This document shows positions 1 through 5,484 of a stretch of 5,516 bases of DNA, piece after piece. The translations under genes and the position numbers were made by a program. Under the pieces are notes generated by a model. That model saw nothing but the letters and a program-made list of their open reading frames with translations, made no database searches and had not been told where the DNA came from. This stretch comes from Desulfobulbaceae bacterium (lineage in GTDB: Bacteria; Desulfobacterota; Desulfobulbia; Desulfobulbales; Desulfobulbaceae), in contig SKJK01000179.1 of NCBI GenBank assembly GCA_007121995.1, forward strand, positions 1 to 5,516, written 5' to 3'. Every line of letters begins with the position of its first letter. Position 1 is the stretch's first letter.

Positions 1-2
1 GA

Positions 3-1451
3 ACTGCTGCTCAGGTCGGCGAACTGCACCAATTCGCATCTGTGGTCGGGCAGATGGCTGATGCCCCTTTTTTTGAACGGCTTTTCTCTGGAAAAACCGT
101 GTTGGCTTTGCTTCCCGATTATGCGAAGCGTCCCCTTGATGCAGAGACACTCTCCGCTAACCTGGTCCTGCTTGTCCATCTGCACAATGATTTTGCTGCG
201 ATACCGCTGCTGGCGAATGCTCTCGGATCCGGGCCGCCCGAGGTGTCCCTGTATCAAGGAAAGTCTTTCTATAGTTTGCCTCTTGCCTCCGGAGAGACCC
301 TGACGATTTGGCAACACCGCCGAGTATTGGTGGCAGCCCTTGATCCCGCACCAGTCAGGCGCTGCATCGATGGAGTACTGGACGGGATAGTGCGCCCCCG
401 CAACAGCGGACTGCGACTGAACCGTGGGTATCAGGAATTCAAATACAGGGCAGGAACGCAGACCGATTTTTTTCTTTATATCGACCTGGAAGCATTGCGT
501 GGTCATGTTGCAAATGCTTGGTTGAATGAGCGATATCAACAAGGTGGTTCCCCCAGCCAGTTCGCTGCCTTTCATCGGATCAATGCCGAGGACAATCACC
601 TGACTCTGGTCGTTCGTTTTTGTCCTGAACAAATCGCTGCCCTGATGACCACATATCGCCTGTCGGCGCCAGTGTCCAACCCTATCTCAGGCCGCTTGCC
701 AGCGGACAACCTCCTGGCTTTCTGGACTAATTGGTTTTCTCCACAGCTCCTGTTGACACTGATTCCCCATTGGCAGCGGTTTGAAGCCGGAATGTCGATA
801 TTGTCTCTGGATCAGCCTCCTGCCGAAAGAACCGGCAAGGCCGGCTCAGCTTTTTTTGATGTTTTCGGTGGTCGATTCGGGGTATTTGTTGATCAGGAGT
901 CGTTTTCCGGTTCGAAACAATCCGTGGTTGCCCTTTTCCTTGAAGTACGGGATCGGAATTTGGCCGAGGTTGTTGTCCAGCGTTTCCTTGCCGGGTTGCC
1001 GGTGCAGACGGTATCCACGAATGATATGAAAATTGTCTCCCTGGTTATGGCAAATGGGCTTTTTCAGCCTTCCTATCTGCTTAAGGATACGGTGTTGCTG
1101 ATCGCCGACAACCCTGAATTGATCCAACAGGTGCTGCAACGGTGGCAGGAGGTGGTAGACTGGGGACAGGTGGAAACCCGAACGAACGGCAGGCCTGTAA
1201 ACATTTTTCTGACCTTCCAGAGCGGCAAGTTGATAGCCGATTTGCATTCGATGCTCGCGGTGGTCCGCAAAAAGGCTGAAGACCAACCGTCGATAATGTC
1301 GGCACGAGCCAAGCTGCTGCTCGGGCACCTGGTCATTCCTTTGTTTGCTGGTTTACAGGCTACAGAGGTCTGTGCTCTGCACGCCTCAGTCGACGGAGGC
1401 GAAATCCTGGTGGAAATGGATTGGACCCTGAATCATGCCAACAGCCATTGA
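3..1451 (+). CDS. Hypothetical protein with an internal domain duplication, 5'-truncated by the window edge
   Basis: The function is not recognised. A GTG at 42 could serve as a start, but the frame stays open and protein-like to the left edge (reading TAAQVGELHQFAS before it) and the GTG has no convincing ribosome-binding site. The gene therefore most likely begins outside the window, and about 482 codons are visible. Numbering from the GTG, two halves look alike. Residues about 10-165 and 270-410 each run: FF + Gly-rich turn, a hydrophobic strand (LVLLVHLHND / VVALFLEVRD), a helix, then RRVLVAALDPAPVRRCI / KDTVLLIADNPELIQQVL, then TDFFLYIDLEALRGHV / VNIFLTFQSGKLIADL. A linker at 216-232 carries LPADNLLAFWTNWF. 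This alternating strand/helix pattern recalls DUF3352-type proteins, but that is a weak impression. No membrane segment is obvious in the visible part; any signal or anchor would lie upstream. It ends TGA at 1449-1451, 71 bp before the next start, so co-transcription is likely. Confidence 0.85.
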   Translation, partial: TAAQVGELHQFASVVGQMADAPFFERLFSGKTVLALLPDYAKRPLDAETLSANLVLLVHLHNDFAAIPLLANALGSGPPEVSLYQGKSFYSLPLASGETLTIWQHRRVLVAALDPAPVRRCIDGVLDGIVRPRNSGLRLNRGYQEFKYRAGTQTDFFLYIDLEALRGHVANAWLNERYQQGGSPSQFAAFHRINAEDNHLTLVVRFCPEQIAALMTTYRLSAPVSNPISGRLPADNLLAFWTNWFSPQLLLTLIPHWQRFEAGMSILSLDQPPAERTGKAGSAFFDVFGGRFGVFVDQESFSGSKQSVVALFLEVRDRNLAEVVVQRFLAGLPVQTVSTNDMKIVSLVMANGLFQPSYLLKDTVLLIADNPELIQQVLQRWQEVVDWGQVETRTNGRPVNIFLTFQSGKLIADLHSMLAVVRKKAEDQPSIMSARAKLLLGHLVIPLFAGLQATEVCALHASVDGGEILVEMDWTLNHANSH

Positions 1452-1522
1452 ATGTACGACGACTGCCAGGTGCATGTCAGCTGGAACTATTCTCTTTTAA
1501 ATTTTTTCGGGAGGGCGACAAG

Positions 1523-1930
1523 ATGTCCCGCTCCCGATGTGGAAATGATTTCATGGAAAAATTGGTCGCTGAACTGAAGAAAATCATCCCCTTCAAGGAA
1601 AACACAGTAGTGGGAGATATTGTTCTCATTGCCGCAAAACAGCCACAGATGCTTGTTTATGCCATGGTTGGTGATATTACCCGCGACGAAAGCAGGAAGG
1701 AAGAGTGGTGGCAGGTCACTATGCATTTACTTGCCATTCCTTTGCAGACAGTAGTGTGGACCCTGCGGACTCCACAGTTTACCGGAAGCGAGATCTTCAC
1801 CATGGGCGGTGAAGGACGTTTTATTCAGGCGGTGCGCTTTGATGCACCTTCCACTCCTCAGCCAGTATCGGATCCGGACCAACAGCCTCAAGATAAAAAA
1901 CAGAACATCGGTTTACGGGTTGTCAAGTGA
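1523..1930 (+). CDS. Conserved-looking hypothetical protein, 135 aa
   Basis: The product is not recognised. The ATG at 1523 is chosen because a GGGAGG Shine-Dalgarno lies at 1509-1514 with a spacing of 8; the frame is open further upstream to about 1421, but that part overlaps the preceding gene and has no ribosome-binding site. A second ATG at 1553 (MEKLVAELKK) is possible and would give 125 aa. In order the protein shows a short amphipathic helix (residues 11-24), a dense set of predicted strands and turns with VVGDIVLIAA (29-38), MLVYAMVGDITRD (43-55), EWWQVTMHLLAIP (61-73) and VVWTLRTPQFTG (77-88), a FTMGGEGRFIQAV stretch (92-104), and a Pro/Gln/Asp-rich tail (108-125) before NIGLRVVK. 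No signal peptide or membrane segment is visible, so it is probably a cytoplasmic small beta-rich protein. It lies 71 bp behind the duplicated unknown protein and probably shares its transcript. Function is unknown. Confidence 0.8.
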   Translation: MSRSRCGNDFMEKLVAELKKIIPFKENTVVGDIVLIAAKQPQMLVYAMVGDITRDESRKEEWWQVTMHLLAIPLQTVVWTLRTPQFTGSEIFTMGGEGRFIQAVRFDAPSTPQPVSDPDQQPQDKKQNIGLRVVK

Positions 1931-2052
1931 ATAGGTGTTCATCCTACATCTCGATATTTTTTTAATTGAGGCGCGCCGGCTCATTGAAGTGTAGGTATAT
2001 ACATGATATTTGAAGGAGACCATTTGTCTGCGCCATAAAGAGTCGGGGGAAT

Positions 2053-2095
2053 AGAGCCTTTTCCGAATGAGGAAAAATTGGCAGCAGGCTCTGCC
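2053..2095 (+). promoter_or_regulatory. Mutually exclusive hairpins in the putative thiL leader
   Basis: TTTTCC (2059-2064) pairs with GGAAAA (2071-2076) across a six-base loop. The stem can be extended by AGAGCC (2053-2058) pairing with GGCTCT (2087-2092) around an internal bulge. A competing local hairpin pairs GGCAG (2080-2084) with CTGCC (2091-2095). Because the last stem uses bases of the extended one, the two folds exclude each other. That is a regulatory-leader-like arrangement, but no ligand class is recognised and no U-tract follows, so this is not a standard intrinsic terminator. Confidence 0.3.
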
Positions 2096-2127
2096 AAGGA
2101 AGCACTGTCCGCCACCGTTTTGGGTGA

Positions 2128-2149
2128 ACCATGGCATCGCCATCGTGGT
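2128..2149 (+). repeat. Imperfect inverted repeat upstream of thiL
   Basis: ACCATGGC (2128-2135) pairs with GCCA (2139-2142) and TGGT (2146-2149): four pairs close a three-base ATC loop, then a three-base TCG bulge, then four more pairs. It ends 27 bp before the thiL ribosome-binding site. It could be a hairpin in the leader RNA or a protein-binding dyad; a chance origin is also possible. Confidence 0.3.
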
Positions 2150-2189
2150 AATGCCTTGTCGTCGATTTTGACCACGAGGAGTATCAGTC

Positions 2190-3218
2190 GTGAATGAACG
2201 TCAAGTTATCGAATACATCGTCGGCCTTGCTGGCTCGGCAAGAAATGTGGATCTCCTTTCAGGAATTGGCGATGACTGCGCGGTTGTCGCCCGGGATGAG
2301 TACAGATCCTGGTTATTGACCATGGATACGTTGATCGAATCGATTCATTTTGATTCGTCTTTTCATCCCCCGGAAAAATTGGGACGGAAAGCGATTTCTG
2401 TCAATGTCAGTGATATTGCTGCCATGGGAGGGGCACCACTTTTTGTCCTTCTCTCAGCGGCCATGCCCCGGGGATTTAATCAGGATTGGTTCAAGGCTTT
2501 TGGTAAAGGCCTCGCCGCTGCCTGTGACGAATACGGATGTTTGCTTATCGGTGGTGATACGGTGCGTAATCCGCATGGATTTGCTTTCACTTTGACGATT
2601 ATCGGTCAGGCCGAGACAAAAGAGGTTGTGTATCGCTGTGGCGCCCGTCCTGGGGACACTATCTGGGTGAGCGGTGAACTTGGTCTGGCCGCTGCCGGCC
2701 TGCACATGCTGAGCAGTGGTATTGGTGAGGATAAGCAGCATTTTGCCGCCATCCGGGAGAAACATCTAAATCCTACTGCCAGAGTCGGCCTGGGACAGGC
2801 GCTGGCTGCTGCGGGATTGGCTCATGCCATGATGGATCTTTCCGATGGACTGGCCACTGACCTGGCTCACATCTGCACACAATCCAGGGTGGCAGGACGT
2901 ATTATCGGGAACGATCTTCCTGGCTTGGCAACCCTTGCCGCGCCGGCGCATTTCCTTGGCGCTGACCCGTTGGACTGGGCTATCAGTGGCGGTGAGGATT
3001 ACGAATTGCTGTTCACCGCCGATCCAGCCAACAGTACTGCGATACATCGTATTTCCGAACAGTGTGAGCTGACGGTTACGCCGGTTGGTGATATTCTGGA
3101 CGGAACGGGGGTGACCCTGGTCCGTCAGTTTGCAGACGGGAGCTGCCGGGAAGAGGCTGTGACATATCGGGGTTATGATCATTTTCGTGCCGATGACGGG
3201 GGACAAGAGGTTGCGTGA
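2190..3218 (+). CDS. thiL: Thiamine-monophosphate kinase ThiL
   Basis: ThiL phosphorylates thiamine monophosphate with ATP to give thiamine diphosphate, the last step of cofactor synthesis, in the cytoplasm. The 342-aa length fits the family. The family motifs are in order: GIGDD at residues 25-29 (metal and nucleotide site), MDTLIESIHF at 45-54, NVSDIAAMGG at 72-81, GGDT at 121-124, DLSDG at 216-220, SGGEDYELLF at 266-275 and the C-terminal GYDHF at 328-332. The N-terminal half matches the AIRS/PurM-type ATP-binding domain and the C-terminal half the matching partner domain. The start is GTG at 2190, supported by GAGGAG at 2176-2181 with an 8-base spacer; the nearby ATG at 2194 is out of frame. 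No other thiamine gene and no visible thiamine riboswitch is close by, so expression looks independent of the classic thi regulon. No key motif is missing. Confidence 0.97.
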   Translation: MNERQVIEYIVGLAGSARNVDLLSGIGDDCAVVARDEYRSWLLTMDTLIESIHFDSSFHPPEKLGRKAISVNVSDIAAMGGAPLFVLLSAAMPRGFNQDWFKAFGKGLAAACDEYGCLLIGGDTVRNPHGFAFTLTIIGQAETKEVVYRCGARPGDTIWVSGELGLAAAGLHMLSSGIGEDKQHFAAIREKHLNPTARVGLGQALAAAGLAHAMMDLSDGLATDLAHICTQSRVAGRIIGNDLPGLATLAAPAHFLGADPLDWAISGGEDYELLFTADPANSTAIHRISEQCELTVTPVGDILDGTGVTLVRQFADGSCREEAVTYRGYDHFRADDGGQEVA

Positions 3219-3260
3219 ACGGTCTCTGCCCCCTGAATCCGTGACGGCTGGGCTCTTGGT

Positions 3261-3306
3261 GCACTGCCGGGTATAGATGGAACATTTTTTTATTCTCGGC
3301 AGATGC
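3261..3306 (+). repeat. Inverted repeat with AT-rich loop between thiL and the regulator gene
   Basis: GCACTGCCG (3261-3269) pairs with CGGCAGATGC (3297-3306): nine pairs with a single bulged A at 3303. The arms enclose 27 bases that include a run of seven T. The loop is long and the T-run is inside it rather than after the stem, so it does not look like a standard intrinsic terminator. It lies just upstream of a promoter-like sequence and could be an operator for the regulator gene. Confidence 0.35.
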
Positions 3307-3308
3307 CA

Positions 3309-3337
3309 TTGCTGGATTCTTTGCTTGTAAATATTTT
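3309..3337 (+). promoter_or_regulatory. Possible sigma-70-type promoter for the response regulator
   Basis: TTGCTG (3309-3314) and TATTTT (3332-3337) are separated by 17 bp within a strongly AT-rich stretch. An overlapping alternative is TTGCTT (3321-3326) with TTTTGA (3344-3349), also at 17 bp. Both are weak matches to consensus. No sigma-54 GG-N10-GC element is visible in this gap, so autoregulation through sigma-54 is not supported. Confidence 0.3.
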
Positions 3338-3375
3338 TTAAATTTTTGATCGTTGGCAACCAATAGGACACGGCC

Positions 3376-4785
3376 ATGAACCGGATAGATCGCCCACAAG
3401 TACTGATTGTCGATGATGAGCCCGATATGCTCAATCTGTTGACCAAAGTGCTGGTGAAAAAATGCGGTTGCACCGTGGAGACGGCTTTTTCCGCCGAGCA
3501 GGCCTTGTTGCAGCTTAAGAGTCATGACGTTGATGTTATCCTGACCGATATTAAGATGCCAGGAATGGATGGTTTTGAGTTTCTCAACCGAATCAATGGG
3601 TTGGACACGGCCGTCACCACCATTCTCATGACGGGCTACGGGACGATTGAAATGGCGGTGCAAGCCCTGAAGGAGGGCGCCTATGATTTCATAGAAAAAC
3701 CCTTCGACAATGAGCGCATCATTCGCACCATTGGCAGAGCTGTTGAACGAACCCGACTGCTGCGAGAAAATAAGCGGCTTCAGCATCGCCTCGCCGACGG
3801 AGATAATTGGTATGGTTTTGTTGGCCGTTCGCAACATTTACTGCGGACAGTGGCGTTGATTGAACGGGTCGCGGCCAGCAATGTAACCGTTTTAATTCGT
3901 GGTGAATCGGGTACCGGTAAGGAGTTGGCGGCAAGAGCCCTGCACGCCTTGTCTGGTCGTGCACACCGGCCCATGGTGACGGTCAATTGTCCGGCCTTGC
4001 CGGAGCACATTCTCGAGAGTGAATTGTTTGGTTACCGTCGGGGCGCCTTTACTGGTGCCGACCAGGATAAGACCGGCCTTTTTGTCGAAGCTCAGGGTTC
4101 GACCATCCTCCTGGATGAAATCGCTGATATCCCGGTAACCGTGCAGACCAAGTTGCTTCGGGTCCTGCAGCAGAAAGAGGTCCAGCCTTTGGGGCAGAAC
4201 AAAACCTTCAGCGTCGATGTCCGGGTGGTGGCCTCGACAAACCAGGATCTGGAAGGGAAAATTAAACGGGGTGAGTTCCGGGAGGATCTGTTCTATCGTC
4301 TCAACGTCATGACGGTGGTCATGCCTTCCCTCATAGACATGGTCTCCGATATCCCCTTGCTGGCGCAGCATTTTCTGGAAAGTTACAGCAAAGAACATGG
4401 ACGAGAGGACCTGGAGTTGAGCGTTGAGGCCCTGCGTAACCTCATGCAGCGTCCTTGGCCTGGTAATGTCCGGGAACTGGAAAATGTGGTCAACCGGGCC
4501 GTGTTACTTAGTCAGGGAAGCCGCATTGAAATCGAAGACCTTTGCGATCATCAATCATTTTCTATCGAACCGGTACAAACCGGCGGCCCGGATGCTTGGC
4601 GGCATCTTTCCTATAAAGAAGCCAAGCATAACATTCTGGTGCAATTCAATACGGAATATCTCACCGAGGCCCTTCAGGTTGCTGAGGGTAATGTGACTGT
4701 TGCTGCCCGGGCCTGTGGAATGGAAAGGCAAGCCCTGCAACGCCTGCTCCGACGGTATCGAATCGAACCTGGGAGTTTTCGCTGA
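3376..4785 (+). CDS. Sigma-54-dependent response regulator, NtrC family
   Basis: This is a cytoplasmic two-component transcription activator that, once phosphorylated, should use ATP hydrolysis to open promoters held by sigma-54 RNA polymerase. The 469-aa length is typical. The receiver domain (about 7-122) has acidic residues D13-D14, phosphoacceptor D58 in LTDIKMPGMDG, T86 and K108 in EKPF. The AAA+ domain (about 146-370) has Walker A GESGTGKE at 176-183, the sigma-54-contact loop GAFTGA at 223-228, Walker B ILLDEI at 244-249, arginine-finger region FREDLFYRLN at 301-310 and sensor II WPGNVREL at 361-368. A Fis-type helix-turn-helix fills about 426-463. All catalytic residues are present, so it should be active. 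The ATG at 3376 follows AGGA (3365-3368) with a 7-base spacer. No histidine kinase is in the window; its signal and target promoters are unknown. The next gene starts one base after its stop. A specific name (NtrC, ZraR, AtoC and so on) cannot be justified. Confidence 0.97.
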   Translation: MNRIDRPQVLIVDDEPDMLNLLTKVLVKKCGCTVETAFSAEQALLQLKSHDVDVILTDIKMPGMDGFEFLNRINGLDTAVTTILMTGYGTIEMAVQALKEGAYDFIEKPFDNERIIRTIGRAVERTRLLRENKRLQHRLADGDNWYGFVGRSQHLLRTVALIERVAASNVTVLIRGESGTGKELAARALHALSGRAHRPMVTVNCPALPEHILESELFGYRRGAFTGADQDKTGLFVEAQGSTILLDEIADIPVTVQTKLLRVLQQKEVQPLGQNKTFSVDVRVVASTNQDLEGKIKRGEFREDLFYRLNVMTVVMPSLIDMVSDIPLLAQHFLESYSKEHGREDLELSVEALRNLMQRPWPGNVRELENVVNRAVLLSQGSRIEIEDLCDHQSFSIEPVQTGGPDAWRHLSYKEAKHNILVQFNTEYLTEALQVAEGNVTVAARACGMERQALQRLLRRYRIEPGSFR

Positions 4786-4786
4786 T

Positions 4787-5197
4787 ATGGAGAAAGATCC
4801 TATCGGGTATGTTCTGGCCCGCAATAAAACCTACTGCAATTACTGTCCCGGCTATTGCTGTTATCGCCTCCCTGGGTCTACTCTGTTTGTGCGGGCAGAG
4901 GATATCAATCGAATGGCCAGGCATTTTGGCATCAGCGACGGCGAAGTGCGCAGGCGATTTATGGAAGGGAAAAATACTTTTAAGACCAGGGACGATGGTT
5001 CCTGTATCCTGCTTGCCAACGAGCGGATGTGTCGGCGCTGCACCATTCACGAAGCCCGGCCGCAGCAGTGCCGGGATTTTCCATATGACAAGCCTTGCCC
5101 TTACCTGGAAAATCCGGGGTTGCTGGATATCATTCAGCCGCGGGTAGAGCAGGTGCTTTTGCCTGCCAATCGTTGTCAGGATTCCTCTCAACCATAA
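4787..5197 (+). CDS. YkgJ-type cysteine-cluster protein (putative metal-binding)
   Basis: This 136-aa protein carries the pattern of the YkgJ / CxxCxxCC family, annotated as putative zinc- or iron-chelating proteins; the biochemical role is not established. C17, C20, C24 and C25 form the N-terminal CNYCPGYCC cluster. C73, C82, C85, C95 and C104 follow, including the typical segment CTIHEARPQQCRDFPY (85-100). C130 near the C-terminus is an extra cysteine. The protein looks soluble, with no signal peptide or membrane segment. The ATG at 4787 is chosen because it lies one base after the regulator's TGA (4783-4785) and has GGGAG at 4771-4775, spacing 11; the open frame further upstream overlaps the regulator's HTH region and is not needed. 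The spacing suggests translational coupling with the regulator. A link to redox or metal sensing is inference only. Confidence 0.9.
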   Translation: MEKDPIGYVLARNKTYCNYCPGYCCYRLPGSTLFVRAEDINRMARHFGISDGEVRRRFMEGKNTFKTRDDGSCILLANERMCRRCTIHEARPQQCRDFPYDKPCPYLENPGLLDIIQPRVEQVLLPANRCQDSSQP

Positions 5198-5243
5198 TTC
5201 CATTTCATTTTTCGTTATTCCCTCCCCCCCGCTCGAGCCGGGC

Positions 5244-5278
5244 GCATCTTATTTGTTTCCCCGTGCATCTTTTTTGTT
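5244..5278 (+). repeat. Tandem 14-bp direct repeat with 21-bp period
   Basis: GCATCTTATTTGTT (5244-5257) and GCATCTTTTTTGTT (5265-5278) match at 13 of 14 positions, and their starts are 21 bp apart, about two turns of the helix. Two copies on the same DNA face upstream of a possible gene would suit a tandem activator or repressor site. Low base complexity makes a chance origin possible. Confidence 0.5.
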
Positions 5279-5361
5279 GCGTCTTGAAGTGGTTGCCAGC
5301 CCCTTTCCAGAATCCTTTCTGTGATCCAGACTTTCTTGTCTCTTTGAAAAAGTCATTTTTT

Positions 5362-5369
5362 TAAGGAGA
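5362..5369 (+). promoter_or_regulatory. Strong Shine-Dalgarno before the last small ORF
   Basis: TAAGGAGA at 5362-5369 is the best ribosome-binding sequence in the window, 11 bases before the ATG at 5381. It suggests that translation does begin near here, even though the reading frame that follows is short. Confidence 0.55.
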
Positions 5370-5380
5370 TGGGTCGATTA

Positions 5381-5482
5381 ATGGCAGCGCAGACAGACAA
5401 TGCTGACTTGAAACCGATTGGCATTGATCCTGCAATAAATGAAGCAGGTCCGACAATAGCAATACGTATCCCTCTAATCTGA
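5381..5482 (+). CDS. Possible small protein of 33 aa
   Basis: The frame reads from ATG at 5381 to TGA at 5480-5482, beginning MAAQTDNADLKPIG and ending AIRIPLI. The main support is the strong Shine-Dalgarno at 5362-5369. Against it, the ORF is short, uses ATA codons four times (unlike the neighbours), and resembles no family I recognise. No membrane segment or cysteine motif is seen; the C-terminus is mildly hydrophobic. It could be a leader peptide, a real small protein, or the first part of a gene interrupted by a frameshift or stop. Another ATG follows two bases after its stop. Confidence 0.35.
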   Translation: MAAQTDNADLKPIGIDPAINEAGPTIAIRIPLI

Positions 5483-5484
5483 TC

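Larger units (their letters stand above)
1931..2189 (+). other. 259-bp gap upstream of thiL with several possible hairpins
   Basis: No confident gene is seen here. The first part is AT-rich (a run of seven T at 1957-1963), followed by a GGCGCGCC palindrome at 1970-1977. A weak promoter-like pair is present, TTGAAG at 1984-1989 and TATTTG at 2007-2012, spaced 17 bp. From 2053 onward the + strand can form several stems, listed separately, that partly exclude one another. The thiamine diphosphate riboswitch core (CUGAGA and ACCUGAUCUGG-like boxes), which might be expected near a thiamine gene, is not visible. A short interrupted reading frame also crosses this gap and overlaps the thiL start. 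The gap may hold the thiL promoter and leader, a small RNA, or decayed coding sequence. Confidence 0.45.
2003..2197 (+). pseudogene. Possible remnant reading frame overlapping the thiL start
   Basis: One frame reads from ATG at 2003 through MIFEGDHLSAP to a TAA at 2036-2038, then continues without stops for 52 codons to a TGA at 2195-2197, including EEKLAAGSAKEALSATVLGE. The end overlaps the thiL start by 8 bases, as in coupled gene pairs. A TTG at 2078 could start a 39-aa protein. It could equally be random sequence: the antisense strand is also open here, and no family is recognised. Confidence 0.15.
5198..5380 (+). other. 183-bp pyrimidine-rich gap
   Basis: No confident gene is seen. The + strand is strongly pyrimidine-rich: in 5198-5230 only four of 33 bases are purines, ending in a run of seven C at 5224-5230. 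This G-poor, C-rich stretch directly after the YkgJ-type stop would suit a Rho-dependent terminator, though that is inference. The XhoI-like palindrome GCTCGAGC (5231-5238), flanked by CCC and GGG with one bulge, follows; no clean U-tract comes after it. Then come a tandem 14-bp repeat (separate entry) and a region without a good sigma-70 match before the ribosome-binding site at 5362-5369. Confidence 0.5.

Noticed and set aside
846..1328. A 160-codon minus-strand frame inside the first gene
   Set aside because: It is fully antisense to a gene whose own translation has clear internal order, and it has no recognisable motif.
1932..1963. Possible intrinsic terminator after the 135-aa gene
   Set aside because: The only stem (TAGG with CCTA) has four pairs and is ten bases away from the T-run, too weak and too distant.
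2078..2094. TTGGCA followed by TGC, resembling a sigma-54 promoter
   Set aside because: The GG and GC are separated by 11 bases, not the required 10, and the sequence is better explained as the GGCAG/CTGCC hairpin.
1981..2175. A 64-codon minus-strand frame in the gap before thiL
   Set aside because: It has a GTG start with no ribosome-binding site that I can see and no recognisable motif; the frame may be open by chance.
1931..2189. TPP or cobalamin riboswitch, SRP RNA or tRNA
   Set aside because: I looked for the conserved boxes of each (TPP CUGAGA, cobalamin box, SRP GGAAGGAAGCAGCC-like loop, tRNA T-loop). Only isolated partial matches occur, out of context.
2766..3473. A 235-codon minus-strand frame across thiL and the following gap
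   Set aside because: It is antisense to the strongly conserved C-terminal motifs of ThiL; the sequence is Arg/Ser/His-rich, typical of a shadow frame.
3076..3837. A 253-codon open frame on the minus strand opposite the end of thiL and the regulator's receiver domain
   Set aside because: It lies antisense to two confidently identified genes. Long open frames opposite response-regulator genes are a common by-product of their codon pattern, and the translation shows no recognisable domain.
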